From Caldilineaceae bacterium (GTDB lineage: Bacteria > Chloroflexota > Anaerolineae > Caldilineales > Caldilineaceae): a DNA stretch of 13,470 nucleotides. The notes under the pieces are model-generated. The model made no database searches. It was not told the origin of the DNA and saw only the letters and a list, made by a program, of their open reading frames with translations. A program made the translations under genes and the position numbers. Numbering within the stretch: position 1 is the first letter of the stretch; each line of letters begins with the position of its first letter. Below, one piece after another: positions 7,336-13,470 of the stretch. The stretch is from positions 1 through 13,470 of the forward strand of contig JAPPKT010000428.1 of NCBI GenBank assembly GCA_028819675.1, written 5' to 3'.

Positions 7336-7844
7336 CAGGAAAGCTCCGGCGCGGGGCGGCGCAGAGATACCAGGTCGTCCGAATCGTCAATGCGCTGCCA
7401 GGGGTAGTAGATCCAGTCCTCGGTCAATTCTGCGTAGTAGTCCGGCTTCTCGTTTTCGAAGAGATTCTGCCGCTGCTTCCAATGGAGCACCGCTGTCTCG
7501 GCGGTGGCGCCGCTTCCTTCCACACGGCTCTTTACGGTCACGATCGTGCGTCCCCGGTCCCAGATATTATCGACAATCAGGACTTTCTTGCCCTTCAGCA
7601 GCGCATCTGCGGGGAACTGCTGGAAGCGGGGCCAGCTCATTTCTACACGTACGCCGGGCCCGCTCTGGAACACTACCGCAGCGGTCAACACATCCTTCAT
7701 CTTCAGCGCCTCGGCAATCATGCCGCCCGGCACGATTCCCCCGCGCGTGATCAGGAGGAGCGCATCATACGGGGTGTTCAGCTGCATCACGACTTTGGTG
7801 ATCAACTCCTCCACGTCGTGCCAACTCAAATAAACTCTTTCCAT
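7335..7844 (-). CDS. Gpt-like purine phosphoribosyltransferase
   Basis: This 169-residue protein has a type I phosphoribosyltransferase fold: LLLITRGGIVPGGMIAEAL (29-47) matches the second strand/loop, and VLIVDNIWDRGRT (88-100) is in the place of the PRPP-binding loop. The late segment EDWIYYPWQ resembles the C-terminal hood of E. coli Gpt (xanthine-guanine phosphoribosyltransferase), so xanthine/guanine/hypoxanthine salvage is the best guess. The PRPP loop is unusual: Asn93 replaces the second acidic residue and DRGRT replaces the common DTGxT, so the substrate or even the activity is uncertain. A strong ribosome site GGTGGAGG (7850-7857) sits five bases before the ATG. The gene overlaps nth. 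The 120 bases upstream (7845-7964) hold that ribosome site and no other clear signal; no terminator for the upstream nuclease gene was recognised. Confidence 0.82.
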   Translation of the reverse strand: MERVYLSWHDVEELITKVVMQLNTPYDALLLITRGGIVPGGMIAEALKMKDVLTAAVVFQSGPGVRVEMSWPRFQQFPADALLKGKKVLIVDNIWDRGRTIVTVKSRVEGSGATAETAVLHWKQRQNLFENEKPDYYAELTEDWIYYPWQRIDDSDDLVSLRRPAPELS

Positions 7845-7964
7845 CTATGCCTCCACCGTTCGCCCGCTGCCAAGTGATCAGGTTGCCGCCATCGGGCTGG
7901 AATGCTGGAGGCGGCGGCAGCCCCCGCACTGCTTGCAGGCAGACGTGCCCGCACCAGTTTTCTA

Positions 7965-10148
7965 TCAGGGATCTGAAGTGCTCACCTGCTCTGCGGATTC
8001 AGATCCATAGTATATGCTGAAAAGCGCACTGGCGGCGCCGGCTTCGGTGCGCCGATCGCGCGCCGAAAGTTCGACGACCGTCGCCCGGCCCGGCTCGACT
8101 TCTACCCGGATGATCGCAACCGAAGATCCATCGGAAACATCGGCCGGAGGCAGCAGCGTGACCTGCTCTGGCAGGGCAAAATGCAGACTGTACGCGCCGG
8201 GGCGCAGGTCAAAAAAGCGGAATTCGCCGAGGGCATCGCTCTGCGTCCGGGCGATCACTGTGCCGCCGCTGTCGGCAAGTTCAACCGGCGTGTTGGGAAT
8301 CTGCGCGTTGCCGGCGATCCAGGCGCCGCCCCCGGGCCGCACCGTCAACACCAGGGGGTCGTGATCGCTGGAGCCGTACTCAGGAGAGAGGCCGGGAATG
8401 CCCCCCGTGCCGCCGGGCTGCGCAATGGGAAAGTCGGCGTTGATATGCGCGATATCCATCCCACCGAAATCGGGCATCATGCCCTGGGTCAGCAGCAGAT
8501 GATCCAGCGTTTGACTGCCCCCGTTGAAGATATAAGTGTAACGGTCCTGCGGCGGCAGCGCGTCAAAGGTATGCCAGAGCAGAATGTGCCCCGGTTCGCG
8601 CGCGGCGCCGTCAGCCTCTTCCGGGCCATATCGCAGGGTCTCCACTGGCTTGCTCATCTCGAAATCATTCAGGTCACCCAGCACGACGACGTGCGCGTTG
8701 GGGTCTGTATCCACACGGGCCTGCACGATCGAGGCCACGTGCTCCGCCTGCAATGTCCGGTGCACGACGTTCACCGACTCATCGCCGCGCTTGCTGCGCC
8801 AGTGATTGACCACCACCGTCAGCGGGTAGTCCTCCCCCCAAGGGCCGCTCACAAGCAGATCCGCGACCAGCGGCGGCCGGCTGAAGAGCGGCAGCAGCCG
8901 CGCCGGGCACTGCCCGGGGACCAGCCGCACACTGAAACTGAAGCGGGTGCACGCCTGCTCGTTTTCGGCGTTAAGAACCGTCACCCGATCGTCGCGTACA
9001 AGCAGGCTGTTCGTCAGCGGGAAATCGCGACTGGCCGTTCCGGGTCCTGCAAACGCAACTGCGCTGTAGTCCAGCCCGCTGATCTCAGTCAGAACTCGTG
9101 CCAGGTTTTCGGCGTCCTCGGGCTTGCCGGTCTCCTGCAGGCCGACGATTTCACAGTTCTGCAGACCGACGGCGATGGCCTCCGCCCGCTGGCGCAGCGC
9201 AGCCTCGTAGTCGGCCGCGTTGTGCAACTGGTCCAGACCCCGACCCAGCCCCAGCACGTTGAAAGAGCAGACCCGGAACGCGCCGGCGTCCGGCTGGGCC
9301 GTCTGCTCCTTCGACCCGTGCCGGGAGAGTACCTCGATCTCCTGTCCTGGCAGCAGTAACAGAAGATATTTCCCGAAACTGTAGTCGATAACCGCCCGCA
9401 CCGGCATTCCCGGCTGTGCCGCGCGTACCCACACGCGGTCCCCCCAGGCTGCCGCCGGCAGCTCCGCGCCCAGCCCGTTGCCCAGGAAGATCAGCCCGGC
9501 GGCATCGTCAGGATTGGATTGGAAGACCCGCCCGCCTCGCACGAAGGGCAGGGCCCGTTCGGCGATGAGCGCGATCTCAACGTTGCCGTTGCTGAACCGC
9601 TTGGTCGGCCCCTGGACAACGCCCTCCAGCTCGTCGAAAGCGACAAGCATACCTTCGAACCGCTCCAGCAATGTCTCCGGGTCAACGTTGGGCGCGGGCA
9701 GGGGCGCCAGAGACGCCGGCAAGGAGCCATCGCCGCACAGATCGATGGACAGCTTCTTGAGCGAGCGGGGGGTTGTCAACTCTGTCTTTTCATAGTATTC
9801 GGTCGCTTCGGCGCGGCCCACGAGGATGCATTCGCCCGCTTTCACCCTGGGCGCGGAGGAGGTGTAGACAAAGATGCCGTCGCTGCTCTGCGGGTCGCCG
9901 TCTCCGGTCGGGTCTTGCAGGTAAAATCCGTTCGACTGCACACCGCTCACCAGGCCGAACGTTGTGACGCGTTTCTGCGGCAAGGGCGTATTTGGGCCGT
10001 CGCCCTGTATGAGGTAGATCGGAGTCAAATCATCCGGCAATTCAGAGGGCGCGGGCGCAGCCGCCGCCGGGCGAACAGCCAGCCCCAACACGCACACCAG
10101 CAGTATTCGGATGACCAGTGGCCGCGGCGCAGGCAATCGGGAAATCAT
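7965..10148 (-). CDS. Secreted endonuclease/exonuclease/phosphatase-family nuclease (ExeM/NucH-like)
   Basis: From ATG 10148 the protein has 727 residues: a signal peptide (about 1-30, ending AAA), a domain resembling the OB-fold of extracellular nucleases (about 38-115, with FGLVSGVQSNGFYLQDP), and an EEP catalytic domain (about 290-604). Expected catalytic motifs are present: SFNVLGLG (Asn297), GLQETG (Glu339), VNHWRSK (His449), LGDLND (Asp492, Asn494), LDHLL (Asp549) and SSDHDP (Asp595, His596). A C-terminal beta-sandwich-like module follows (GEFRFFDLRPGAYSLHF), resembling carboxypeptidase-regulatory or SpaA-like folds. The likely role is extracellular DNA or nucleic acid degradation. The frame stays open upstream to an ATG at 10334, but that would place 62 residues before the signal peptide and cross the promoter at 10213-10221, so 10148 is preferred although its ribosome site (AGAAG) is weak. 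Confidence 0.88.
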   Translation of the reverse strand: MISRLPAPRPLVIRILLVCVLGLAVRPAAAAPAPSELPDDLTPIYLIQGDGPNTPLPQKRVTTFGLVSGVQSNGFYLQDPTGDGDPQSSDGIFVYTSSAPRVKAGECILVGRAEATEYYEKTELTTPRSLKKLSIDLCGDGSLPASLAPLPAPNVDPETLLERFEGMLVAFDELEGVVQGPTKRFSNGNVEIALIAERALPFVRGGRVFQSNPDDAAGLIFLGNGLGAELPAAAWGDRVWVRAAQPGMPVRAVIDYSFGKYLLLLLPGQEIEVLSRHGSKEQTAQPDAGAFRVCSFNVLGLGRGLDQLHNAADYEAALRQRAEAIAVGLQNCEIVGLQETGKPEDAENLARVLTEISGLDYSAVAFAGPGTASRDFPLTNSLLVRDDRVTVLNAENEQACTRFSFSVRLVPGQCPARLLPLFSRPPLVADLLVSGPWGEDYPLTVVVNHWRSKRGDESVNVVHRTLQAEHVASIVQARVDTDPNAHVVVLGDLNDFEMSKPVETLRYGPEEADGAAREPGHILLWHTFDALPPQDRYTYIFNGGSQTLDHLLLTQGMMPDFGGMDIAHINADFPIAQPGGTGGIPGLSPEYGSSDHDPLVLTVRPGGGAWIAGNAQIPNTPVELADSGGTVIARTQSDALGEFRFFDLRPGAYSLHFALPEQVTLLPPADVSDGSSVAIIRVEVEPGRATVVELSARDRRTEAGAASALFSIYYGSESAEQVSTSDP

Positions 10149-10212
10149 ACCATTTCTTCTGTAGGGATAAGTCGAATCGCCGGAGGAACCTTTCGTTGAA
10201 TATTGAACACAT

Positions 10213-10221
10213 ATTATAGCA
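10213..10221 (-). promoter_or_regulatory. Promoter of the secreted nuclease gene, extended -10
   Basis: The minus strand reads TGC-TATAAT, a perfect -10 with the extended TG, with no good -35 at 16-18 bases. The predicted start near 10206 gives a leader of about 58 bases to ATG 10148. The core TGTGCTATAAT differs at one base from the recN site TGTGCTAGAAT. Confidence 0.65.
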
Positions 10222-10294
10222 CACAGCCGGGACATCGGGTGCCGATCTGTATACTTTGCAAAAGCAATTCGGCACTGTCCAATGTGGTTTTCAG

Positions 10295-10324
10295 TTGCCA
10301 GTGGCTTTACAGGCGGCGTATAAT
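10295..10324 (+). promoter_or_regulatory. Promoter of the P-loop/enolase pair
   Basis: TTGCCA (10295-10300, five of six -35 matches), an 18-base spacer and a perfect TATAAT (10319-10324). The predicted start is near 10331. It faces away from the nuclease promoter about 100 bases to the left, so 10149-10395 is a divergent control region. Confidence 0.7.
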
Positions 10325-10332
10325 GTTGCTTC

Positions 10333-10365
10333 ATGCGTTACCGCGACGCGAACTGCGGTAGCTGA
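10333..10365 (+). CDS. Possible near-leaderless leader peptide (10 residues)
   Basis: An ATG two bases past the predicted transcription start opens a frame encoding MRYRDANCGS and a TGA at 10363-10365. It ends 30 bases before the ATG at 10396. No ribosome site is possible if the start prediction is right, so it would be a leaderless start. Its stop overlaps the second of two alternative hairpins (10355-10369). Only position supports it. Confidence 0.2.
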   Translation: MRYRDANCGS

Positions 10366-10371
10366 CCGCGA
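10339..10371 (+). promoter_or_regulatory. Alternative hairpins and direct repeat in the leader of the P-loop gene
   Basis: The heptamer ACCGCGA occurs twice (10340-10346, 10365-10371), and between them lies GCGGTA (10355-10360). GCGGTA can pair with TACCGC upstream (10339-10344), or its first five bases can pair with ACCGC downstream (10365-10369), but not both. This could be an RNA switch, a protein operator with two half-sites, or chance in GC-rich DNA. Confidence 0.3.
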
Positions 10372-10395
10372 GTGTTTTCAAGACGCGAGATCCGG

Positions 10396-11205
10396 ATGAA
10401 CGCTGAATTTGAACCGCTGGCAGACGGTCTTGGCGTTGGCCGTCCGCCAGTCGGCTGGGTCGCCATCGTCGATATGCCGGTGCTGATCCTGGTCGGTGTG
10501 ACCGGTGTCGGCAAGAGCACAACCGTCGATGCCCTCCGCACACGCATCAGCGGGATCTCGCTCCTGCCCAATAGACGCAAGCTGGCCGACCTGCTGGTCA
10601 TCCCCACGGTTCAGGGTTGGGACGGGGATCCGCCCATCGAGGTGACCGACCGGCGGCGGCGCTTCGACTACACCGGGCGCTACCGGCAGCGGTATCCCGG
10701 CGGGCTGGCGCACGCGTTCAGCCGGCTGGTGCTGCAGAAGCAGGCGGCAACGCCGGGCAGCGGCGCCTTGAACGTCTTCGACGGGCTGCGGGGCGCGGAT
10801 GAAGTCACCTTTGCCGTGCAGAGCCTCCCGCTGGCCCGCTTCGCCGTCCTCAACGCGCCGGATGTTGTGCGGGTGGAGAGACTGGTGCAGCGCCAGGATG
10901 CCTTCGATCAGGTGGGCCGAAACACCGGTGGCCGGTTCTGCTGGGAGGAGATGGCCGAAGGGCGCGACCTCTTCACACGCGAGGAGCAGGACCACCTGTC
11001 TGCGCTGGTAAGCCGGGGCGAAGTGGGCGGCGCCGAACTCGCGGACAAGGTCGCCATCGTCGCCGCCGAACGCCGCAACTACGACCCACACGCCGCCGTC
11101 GATATTCTGCGCGCCGCCGCCCCAGACCGAACCGTCGTCGTCGATACCACCAGCCACGCCCCCGCCGACGTGGCCGCCAAACTGGAGCGGCTCGCGGCCA
11201 GCTGA
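10396..11205 (+). CDS. P-loop NTPase/kinase-like protein, family not recognised
   Basis: From ATG 10396 this is 269 residues. Walker A GVTGVGKST lies at 34-42 directly after a hydrophobic strand (MPVLILV), as in small kinases. An arginine-rich stretch DRRRRFDYTGRYRQRYPGG (85-103) could bind phosphate or a substrate, and a hydrophobic strand ending in Asp129 (LNVFDGLRG) is the best Walker B candidate. There are no membrane segments or signal peptide, so it is cytoplasmic. The fold suggests ATP or GTP binding and perhaps phosphoryl transfer; the substrate is unknown. An in-frame GTG at 10372 would add eight residues and ATG 10474 would start just before the P-loop; no start has a good ribosome site. 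The enolase-superfamily gene starts 14 bases after the stop, so the two are almost surely co-transcribed. Confidence 0.75.
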   Translation: MNAEFEPLADGLGVGRPPVGWVAIVDMPVLILVGVTGVGKSTTVDALRTRISGISLLPNRRKLADLLVIPTVQGWDGDPPIEVTDRRRRFDYTGRYRQRYPGGLAHAFSRLVLQKQAATPGSGALNVFDGLRGADEVTFAVQSLPLARFAVLNAPDVVRVERLVQRQDAFDQVGRNTGGRFCWEEMAEGRDLFTREEQDHLSALVSRGEVGGAELADKVAIVAAERRNYDPHAAVDILRAAAPDRTVVVDTTSHAPADVAAKLERLAAS

Positions 11206-11219
11206 CCGCCGGACTTTCC

Positions 11220-12347
11220 ATGCCTACCACCATCGAAGCCATCGAACCGATCCCATTCCGCCTTCCACTGCGGGAACCGCTGCGCTGGGGCACGGCCAGC
11301 GAAATGCAGGAGGCCCGTCACGTCCTGATCAAGGTGCGGCTGAGTGACGGCGCCGTTGGCTGGGGCGAAGCGCCGCCTCGGCCCACGATCTACGGGGAGA
11401 CCGTATCCAGCATCTGTAGCGTTGTTTGCCAGGAGCTGGCACCCCGCCTCGAGGGCGAGATGCTCGACGACTCCACTCTCGCTAAGCTTTACGCAAGCCT
11501 GCAGGTGGTCAAGAATAATCAGGCCGCCCGCGGCGCCCTCGATATGGCCCTCCACCATGCCCTTGCCAAAAGCCGCAACCGTACTCTCTACGACCACCTG
11601 GGCGCCAGCAACTCCCGGGTGCGCGTGAGCTATATTTTGGGCTTGGGCGAAATCGATGACAGCCTCGCCGAGGCCGAGCGAATTGTGGCGCAGGGCGTGC
11701 GCGTGTTGAAGGTAAAGGTCGGCCAGGATTGGAGCACGGATCTACAACGACTGCGCCTCCTGCGGGAGCAGTTCGGGGAGCAGGTCGATCTGTACGTTGA
11801 CGCCAATGAGTGCTTTCAGCCGCAAAACGTGCGCCAGCGTCTGGAAAAGATGGCCGAGTTCAACGTCCTTTACTGCGAGGAACCGTTGCCGGTGGAGTTG
11901 ATTCTGGCCCGCGCCGCGATGCGCAAGGCCTGCGCCCGCGCCGGCGACTCTGCCCTCCCCCAACTCATCGCCGACGACAGCGTGTTCAGCGCCCGCGACC
12001 TGCGCCGGGAGCTGAGCATGGACACCTTTCACATTCTCAACATCAAGACGGCGCGCACGGGGTTCACCGAATCGGCGCAGATGCTGAACCAGGCCCTGGT
12101 TGGCGGCAAGGCGGTGATGGTCGGTTCCCAGGCCAGCACCGGCTGGGGGACGGTACTGGCCGCGCTCTTTGCCGCCAGGCCCGGGATCGACCTGCCGTGC
12201 GAGTTGAGCTTTTTCCTCAAGCTGCAGGAGGACCTGCTGACACGGCCTCTCACGCTTTGCGACGGTTACTTGGACGTGAGTGGGCTGGCCCAGGTAGAGA
12301 TTGACGCCGACCGGCTGCGGGACGTGCGGCTGAAGGAGAAGCCATAA
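11220..12347 (+). CDS. Enolase-superfamily enzyme, muconate lactonizing/dipeptide epimerase/OSBS type
   Basis: This 375-residue protein has a full enolase-superfamily plan: an alpha+beta capping domain (about 1-125) with GWGEAPPRP near 47-55, and a TIM-barrel domain. The active site of the muconate lactonizing enzyme subgroup is intact: the K-x-K pair Lys164/Lys166 in KVKVG, metal ligands Asp194 (VDAN), Glu220 (CEEPLP) and Asp252 (ADDS), and Lys276 (NIKTARTG) on the opposite face. Such enzymes remove a proton alpha to a carboxylate. Known relatives are o-succinylbenzoate synthase, dipeptide (L-Ala-D/L-Glu) epimerase, N-succinylamino acid racemase and muconate cycloisomerase, and sequence alone does not separate these. 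No menaquinone or aromatic degradation genes are nearby, so epimerase or racemase is slightly favoured. It follows the P-loop gene by 14 bases. Confidence 0.88.
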   Translation: MPTTIEAIEPIPFRLPLREPLRWGTASEMQEARHVLIKVRLSDGAVGWGEAPPRPTIYGETVSSICSVVCQELAPRLEGEMLDDSTLAKLYASLQVVKNNQAARGALDMALHHALAKSRNRTLYDHLGASNSRVRVSYILGLGEIDDSLAEAERIVAQGVRVLKVKVGQDWSTDLQRLRLLREQFGEQVDLYVDANECFQPQNVRQRLEKMAEFNVLYCEEPLPVELILARAAMRKACARAGDSALPQLIADDSVFSARDLRRELSMDTFHILNIKTARTGFTESAQMLNQALVGGKAVMVGSQASTGWGTVLAALFAARPGIDLPCELSFFLKLQEDLLTRPLTLCDGYLDVSGLAQVEIDADRLRDVRLKEKP

Positions 12348-12505
12348 GCGCCAGCAGGTCAACGTTTTCCCCGCCGCAGAACCGCCATCCGCCCCGTCGC
12401 CGATCACCCCCGGCTCATTTCGGGTGCATCCCAGATTTTTTGAGAGGGGGAAGGGAGGTAGACTTGAGGTAGGAGAAAAGTAGAGAAGAGAAAGAGGGGA
12501 ATGAG

Positions 12506-12874
12506 ATGAAACGAGAAGAGGCTAAGGCGAAGTTTATGCGAGGTGCGGAGGAGATGTTTGAGGCGATGTGGGATTGGGGGGAAGAGCATCCTGAAGCGAG
12601 TTTTGATGAGATTGCGGGCAAGTTGTCGCAAGAGCGGCGGGAGTTGATGGGAGAGATGCTGGGGGAGCTGTTGTTGCAACATGGAGATGGGAGGTACGAG
12701 GAGGTGGAATGTCCGGAGTGTGGGCAGAAGACGAAATCGAATGGACGGCGCACGCGCAGGGTACTCCATGCTGAAGGGCAAGTAGAGGTGAAGCGAACCC
12801 ATCGCCGCTGTCCGGAATGTGGACAGGGGATTTTTCCCCCTGGACCGCCGTCTTCGGTTGATAGAGCAACGTAG
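12506..12874 (+). CDS. ISKra4-like transposase, N-terminal frame
   Basis: This 122-residue frame has a charged helical N-terminus (1-60) and a zinc ribbon: CPEC (about 69-72) and CPEC (about 102-105), separated by a basic stretch. Such ribbons are typical of ISKra4-group transposases and probably aid DNA binding. A ribosome site GAGGGG (12494-12499) is six bases before the ATG. After GQGIFP the frame runs into proline-rich nonsense and stops at 12874, whereas the frame one base ahead continues with a transposase-like LDRRLRL. The real protein thus needs a +1 shift within the T5-C5 tract at 12831-12840. Confidence 0.85.
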   Translation: MKREEAKAKFMRGAEEMFEAMWDWGEEHPEASFDEIAGKLSQERRELMGEMLGELLLQHGDGRYEEVECPECGQKTKSNGRRTRRVLHAEGQVEVKRTHRRCPECGQGIFPPGPPSSVDRAT

Positions 12875-13470
12875 CTGGTCACCGGGAACGATAGCGCAAG
12901 CATTGCGGATGGGCAGTGAGATTCCCTTTGCGCGTGCGGCCAGGCAGTTTGCGGAATTGACGCATGTGTCCATTTCGAGGAACAGTCTGCAGCGGTTGGC
13001 GACGGAATATGGAGGGCGGTTGGTTGCGCAGCAAGCCCAGGAAGCGCAGGCTATGGTTCAGGTAGCGAGCAAAGAGAGAGAGGTGGTCTGGCGCGAGCGG
13101 GTGGAGCCGGCGAGCGATGTGATGAACATATCGATGGATGGTGCGATGGTCAATATCCGCGAGGAAGGCTGGAAAGAGGTGAAACTGGTTACCGTGTCCG
13201 CTGTACGCCATCAGCTGGATGCGGAGACAGGCAAAGCGGTCGCCCATCTCAGCGACCATAGCTATCGGGCAGGACTGTGGGATGCCACCGAGTTCGGACA
13301 GCAGCAGTGGGCGGAAGCCTGTCGCCGCGGTGTGGAAAATGCCAACTATCTGAGCAGTGTCAATGACGGCGCAGCCTGGATCTGGAACATCGTGCGCATG
13401 TGCTATGGCAACTGTGTCGAAATCATCGACTGGTGGCACGCTGTCGAAAAGCTGTGGCTGATCGCACAAC
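12840..13470 (+). CDS. ISKra4-like transposase, catalytic frame, 3' partial
   Basis: Read in the +1 frame relative to 12506, translation continues LDRRLRLIEQRSW and stays open for over 200 residues to the window end. It holds a DDE transposase core: first Asp at 13137-13139 (SMDGAMV), second Asp at 13365-13367 (VNDGAAW) and the following DWWH at 13428-13439, like the C/D-x2-H signature of mutator-type enzymes. The catalytic Glu lies beyond the window. The frame is open back to 12792, and a GTG at 12819 could be an internal start, but the zinc ribbon belongs to the other frame. Whether this is programmed frameshifting, a mutation or a sequencing error cannot be told from one copy. Confidence 0.8.
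   Translation, partial: MDRRLRLIEQRSWSPGTIAQALRMGSEIPFARAARQFAELTHVSISRNSLQRLATEYGGRLVAQQAQEAQAMVQVASKEREVVWRERVEPASDVMNISMDGAMVNIREEGWKEVKLVTVSAVRHQLDAETGKAVAHLSDHSYRAGLWDATEFGQQQWAEACRRGVENANYLSSVNDGAAWIWNIVRMCYGNCVEIIDWWHAVEKLWLIAQ

Larger units (their letters stand above)
12422..13470 (+). mobile_element. Insertion sequence, ISKra4-like, left part only
   Basis: A transposase of ISKra4 type begins at 12506 and runs off the window. The DNA changes sharply from GC-rich host sequence to purine-rich sequence (long G/A runs on the + strand) from about 12440. The left end is guessed at GGGTGCATCCC (from 12422), after the last host-like bases; without the right end neither the inverted repeat nor a target duplication can be confirmed. 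The 74 bases between the enolase stop and this point (12348-12421) hold no gene and no clear terminator. Confidence 0.7.

Noticed and set aside
7845..7964. Possible terminator for the nuclease gene in the gap before the phosphoribosyltransferase
   Set aside because: Only short or long-loop GC stems (such as CTGC/GCAG near 7930) without a T run; readthrough into the next gene remains possible.
10196..10207. Direct repeat TTGAATATTGAA near the nuclease transcription start
   Set aside because: Only two 5-base units separated by TA in AT-rich promoter DNA; too short to call an operator.
10149..10334. N-terminal extension of the nuclease reading frame to an upstream ATG
   Set aside because: It puts 62 residues before a clear signal peptide and runs through a perfect extended -10 promoter at 10213-10221, so it is upstream DNA that happens to be open.
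10378..11157. Minus-strand open frame of 259 codons opposite the P-loop gene
   Set aside because: The plus strand carries a Walker A motif, promoter and operon spacing; the minus frame shows no motif.
12879..13469. Minus-strand open frame of 196 codons at the window end
   Set aside because: It lies opposite the transposase catalytic frame, which carries recognisable DDE motifs on the plus strand.
1..13470. CRISPR array, prophage or attachment site
   Set aside because: No regularly spaced repeats, phage genes or integrase were seen. The tRNA at the left edge could be an integration target, but no integrase or repeat of the tRNA end is present.

Overview
This window most resembles a chromosomal segment of a high-GC member of the Chloroflexota (Anaerolineae/Caldilineae type). 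That is an inference from gene content and protein style: a membrane-anchored family 5 solute-binding protein behind secG, a lone TatA, a long NfeD protease, a secreted OB-fold nuclease and an ISKra4-like transposase. No rRNA or other phylogenetic marker is present, so the taxon is tentative.

Layout, left to right. A leftward block holds the 5' end of a tRNA-Leu cut by the window edge, with its own sigma70-type promoter, then a family 5 solute-binding protein, secG and tatA. A rightward pair follows: recN and the membrane serine protease nfeD. Next is a leftward group: nth and a Gpt-like phosphoribosyltransferase, overlapping by one base, and a secreted endonuclease/exonuclease/phosphatase (EEP) nuclease. 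A divergent rightward pair then encodes a P-loop NTPase/kinase of unrecognised family and an enolase-superfamily enzyme. The window ends inside an insertion sequence whose transposase is split between two frames.

Themes. Protein export (SecG, TatA) and an anchored extracytoplasmic binding protein lie together. RecN and Nth are DNA repair proteins. The Gpt-like enzyme probably does purine salvage, and the secreted nuclease could supply nucleosides from extracellular DNA, but no shared regulation is visible. The P-loop/enolase pair is the least explained functional unit and the best candidate for new biology.

Regulation. Four protein-gene promoters can be read (tatA, recN, the nuclease and the P-loop gene). 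Three of them carry an extended -10 (TG-N-TATAAT type). tatA has a clear terminator. Two leaders, those of tatA and of the P-loop gene, contain a very short ORF together with hairpins close to the main start. This could be regulation or chance. No CRISPR array, prophage or classical defence system is visible.
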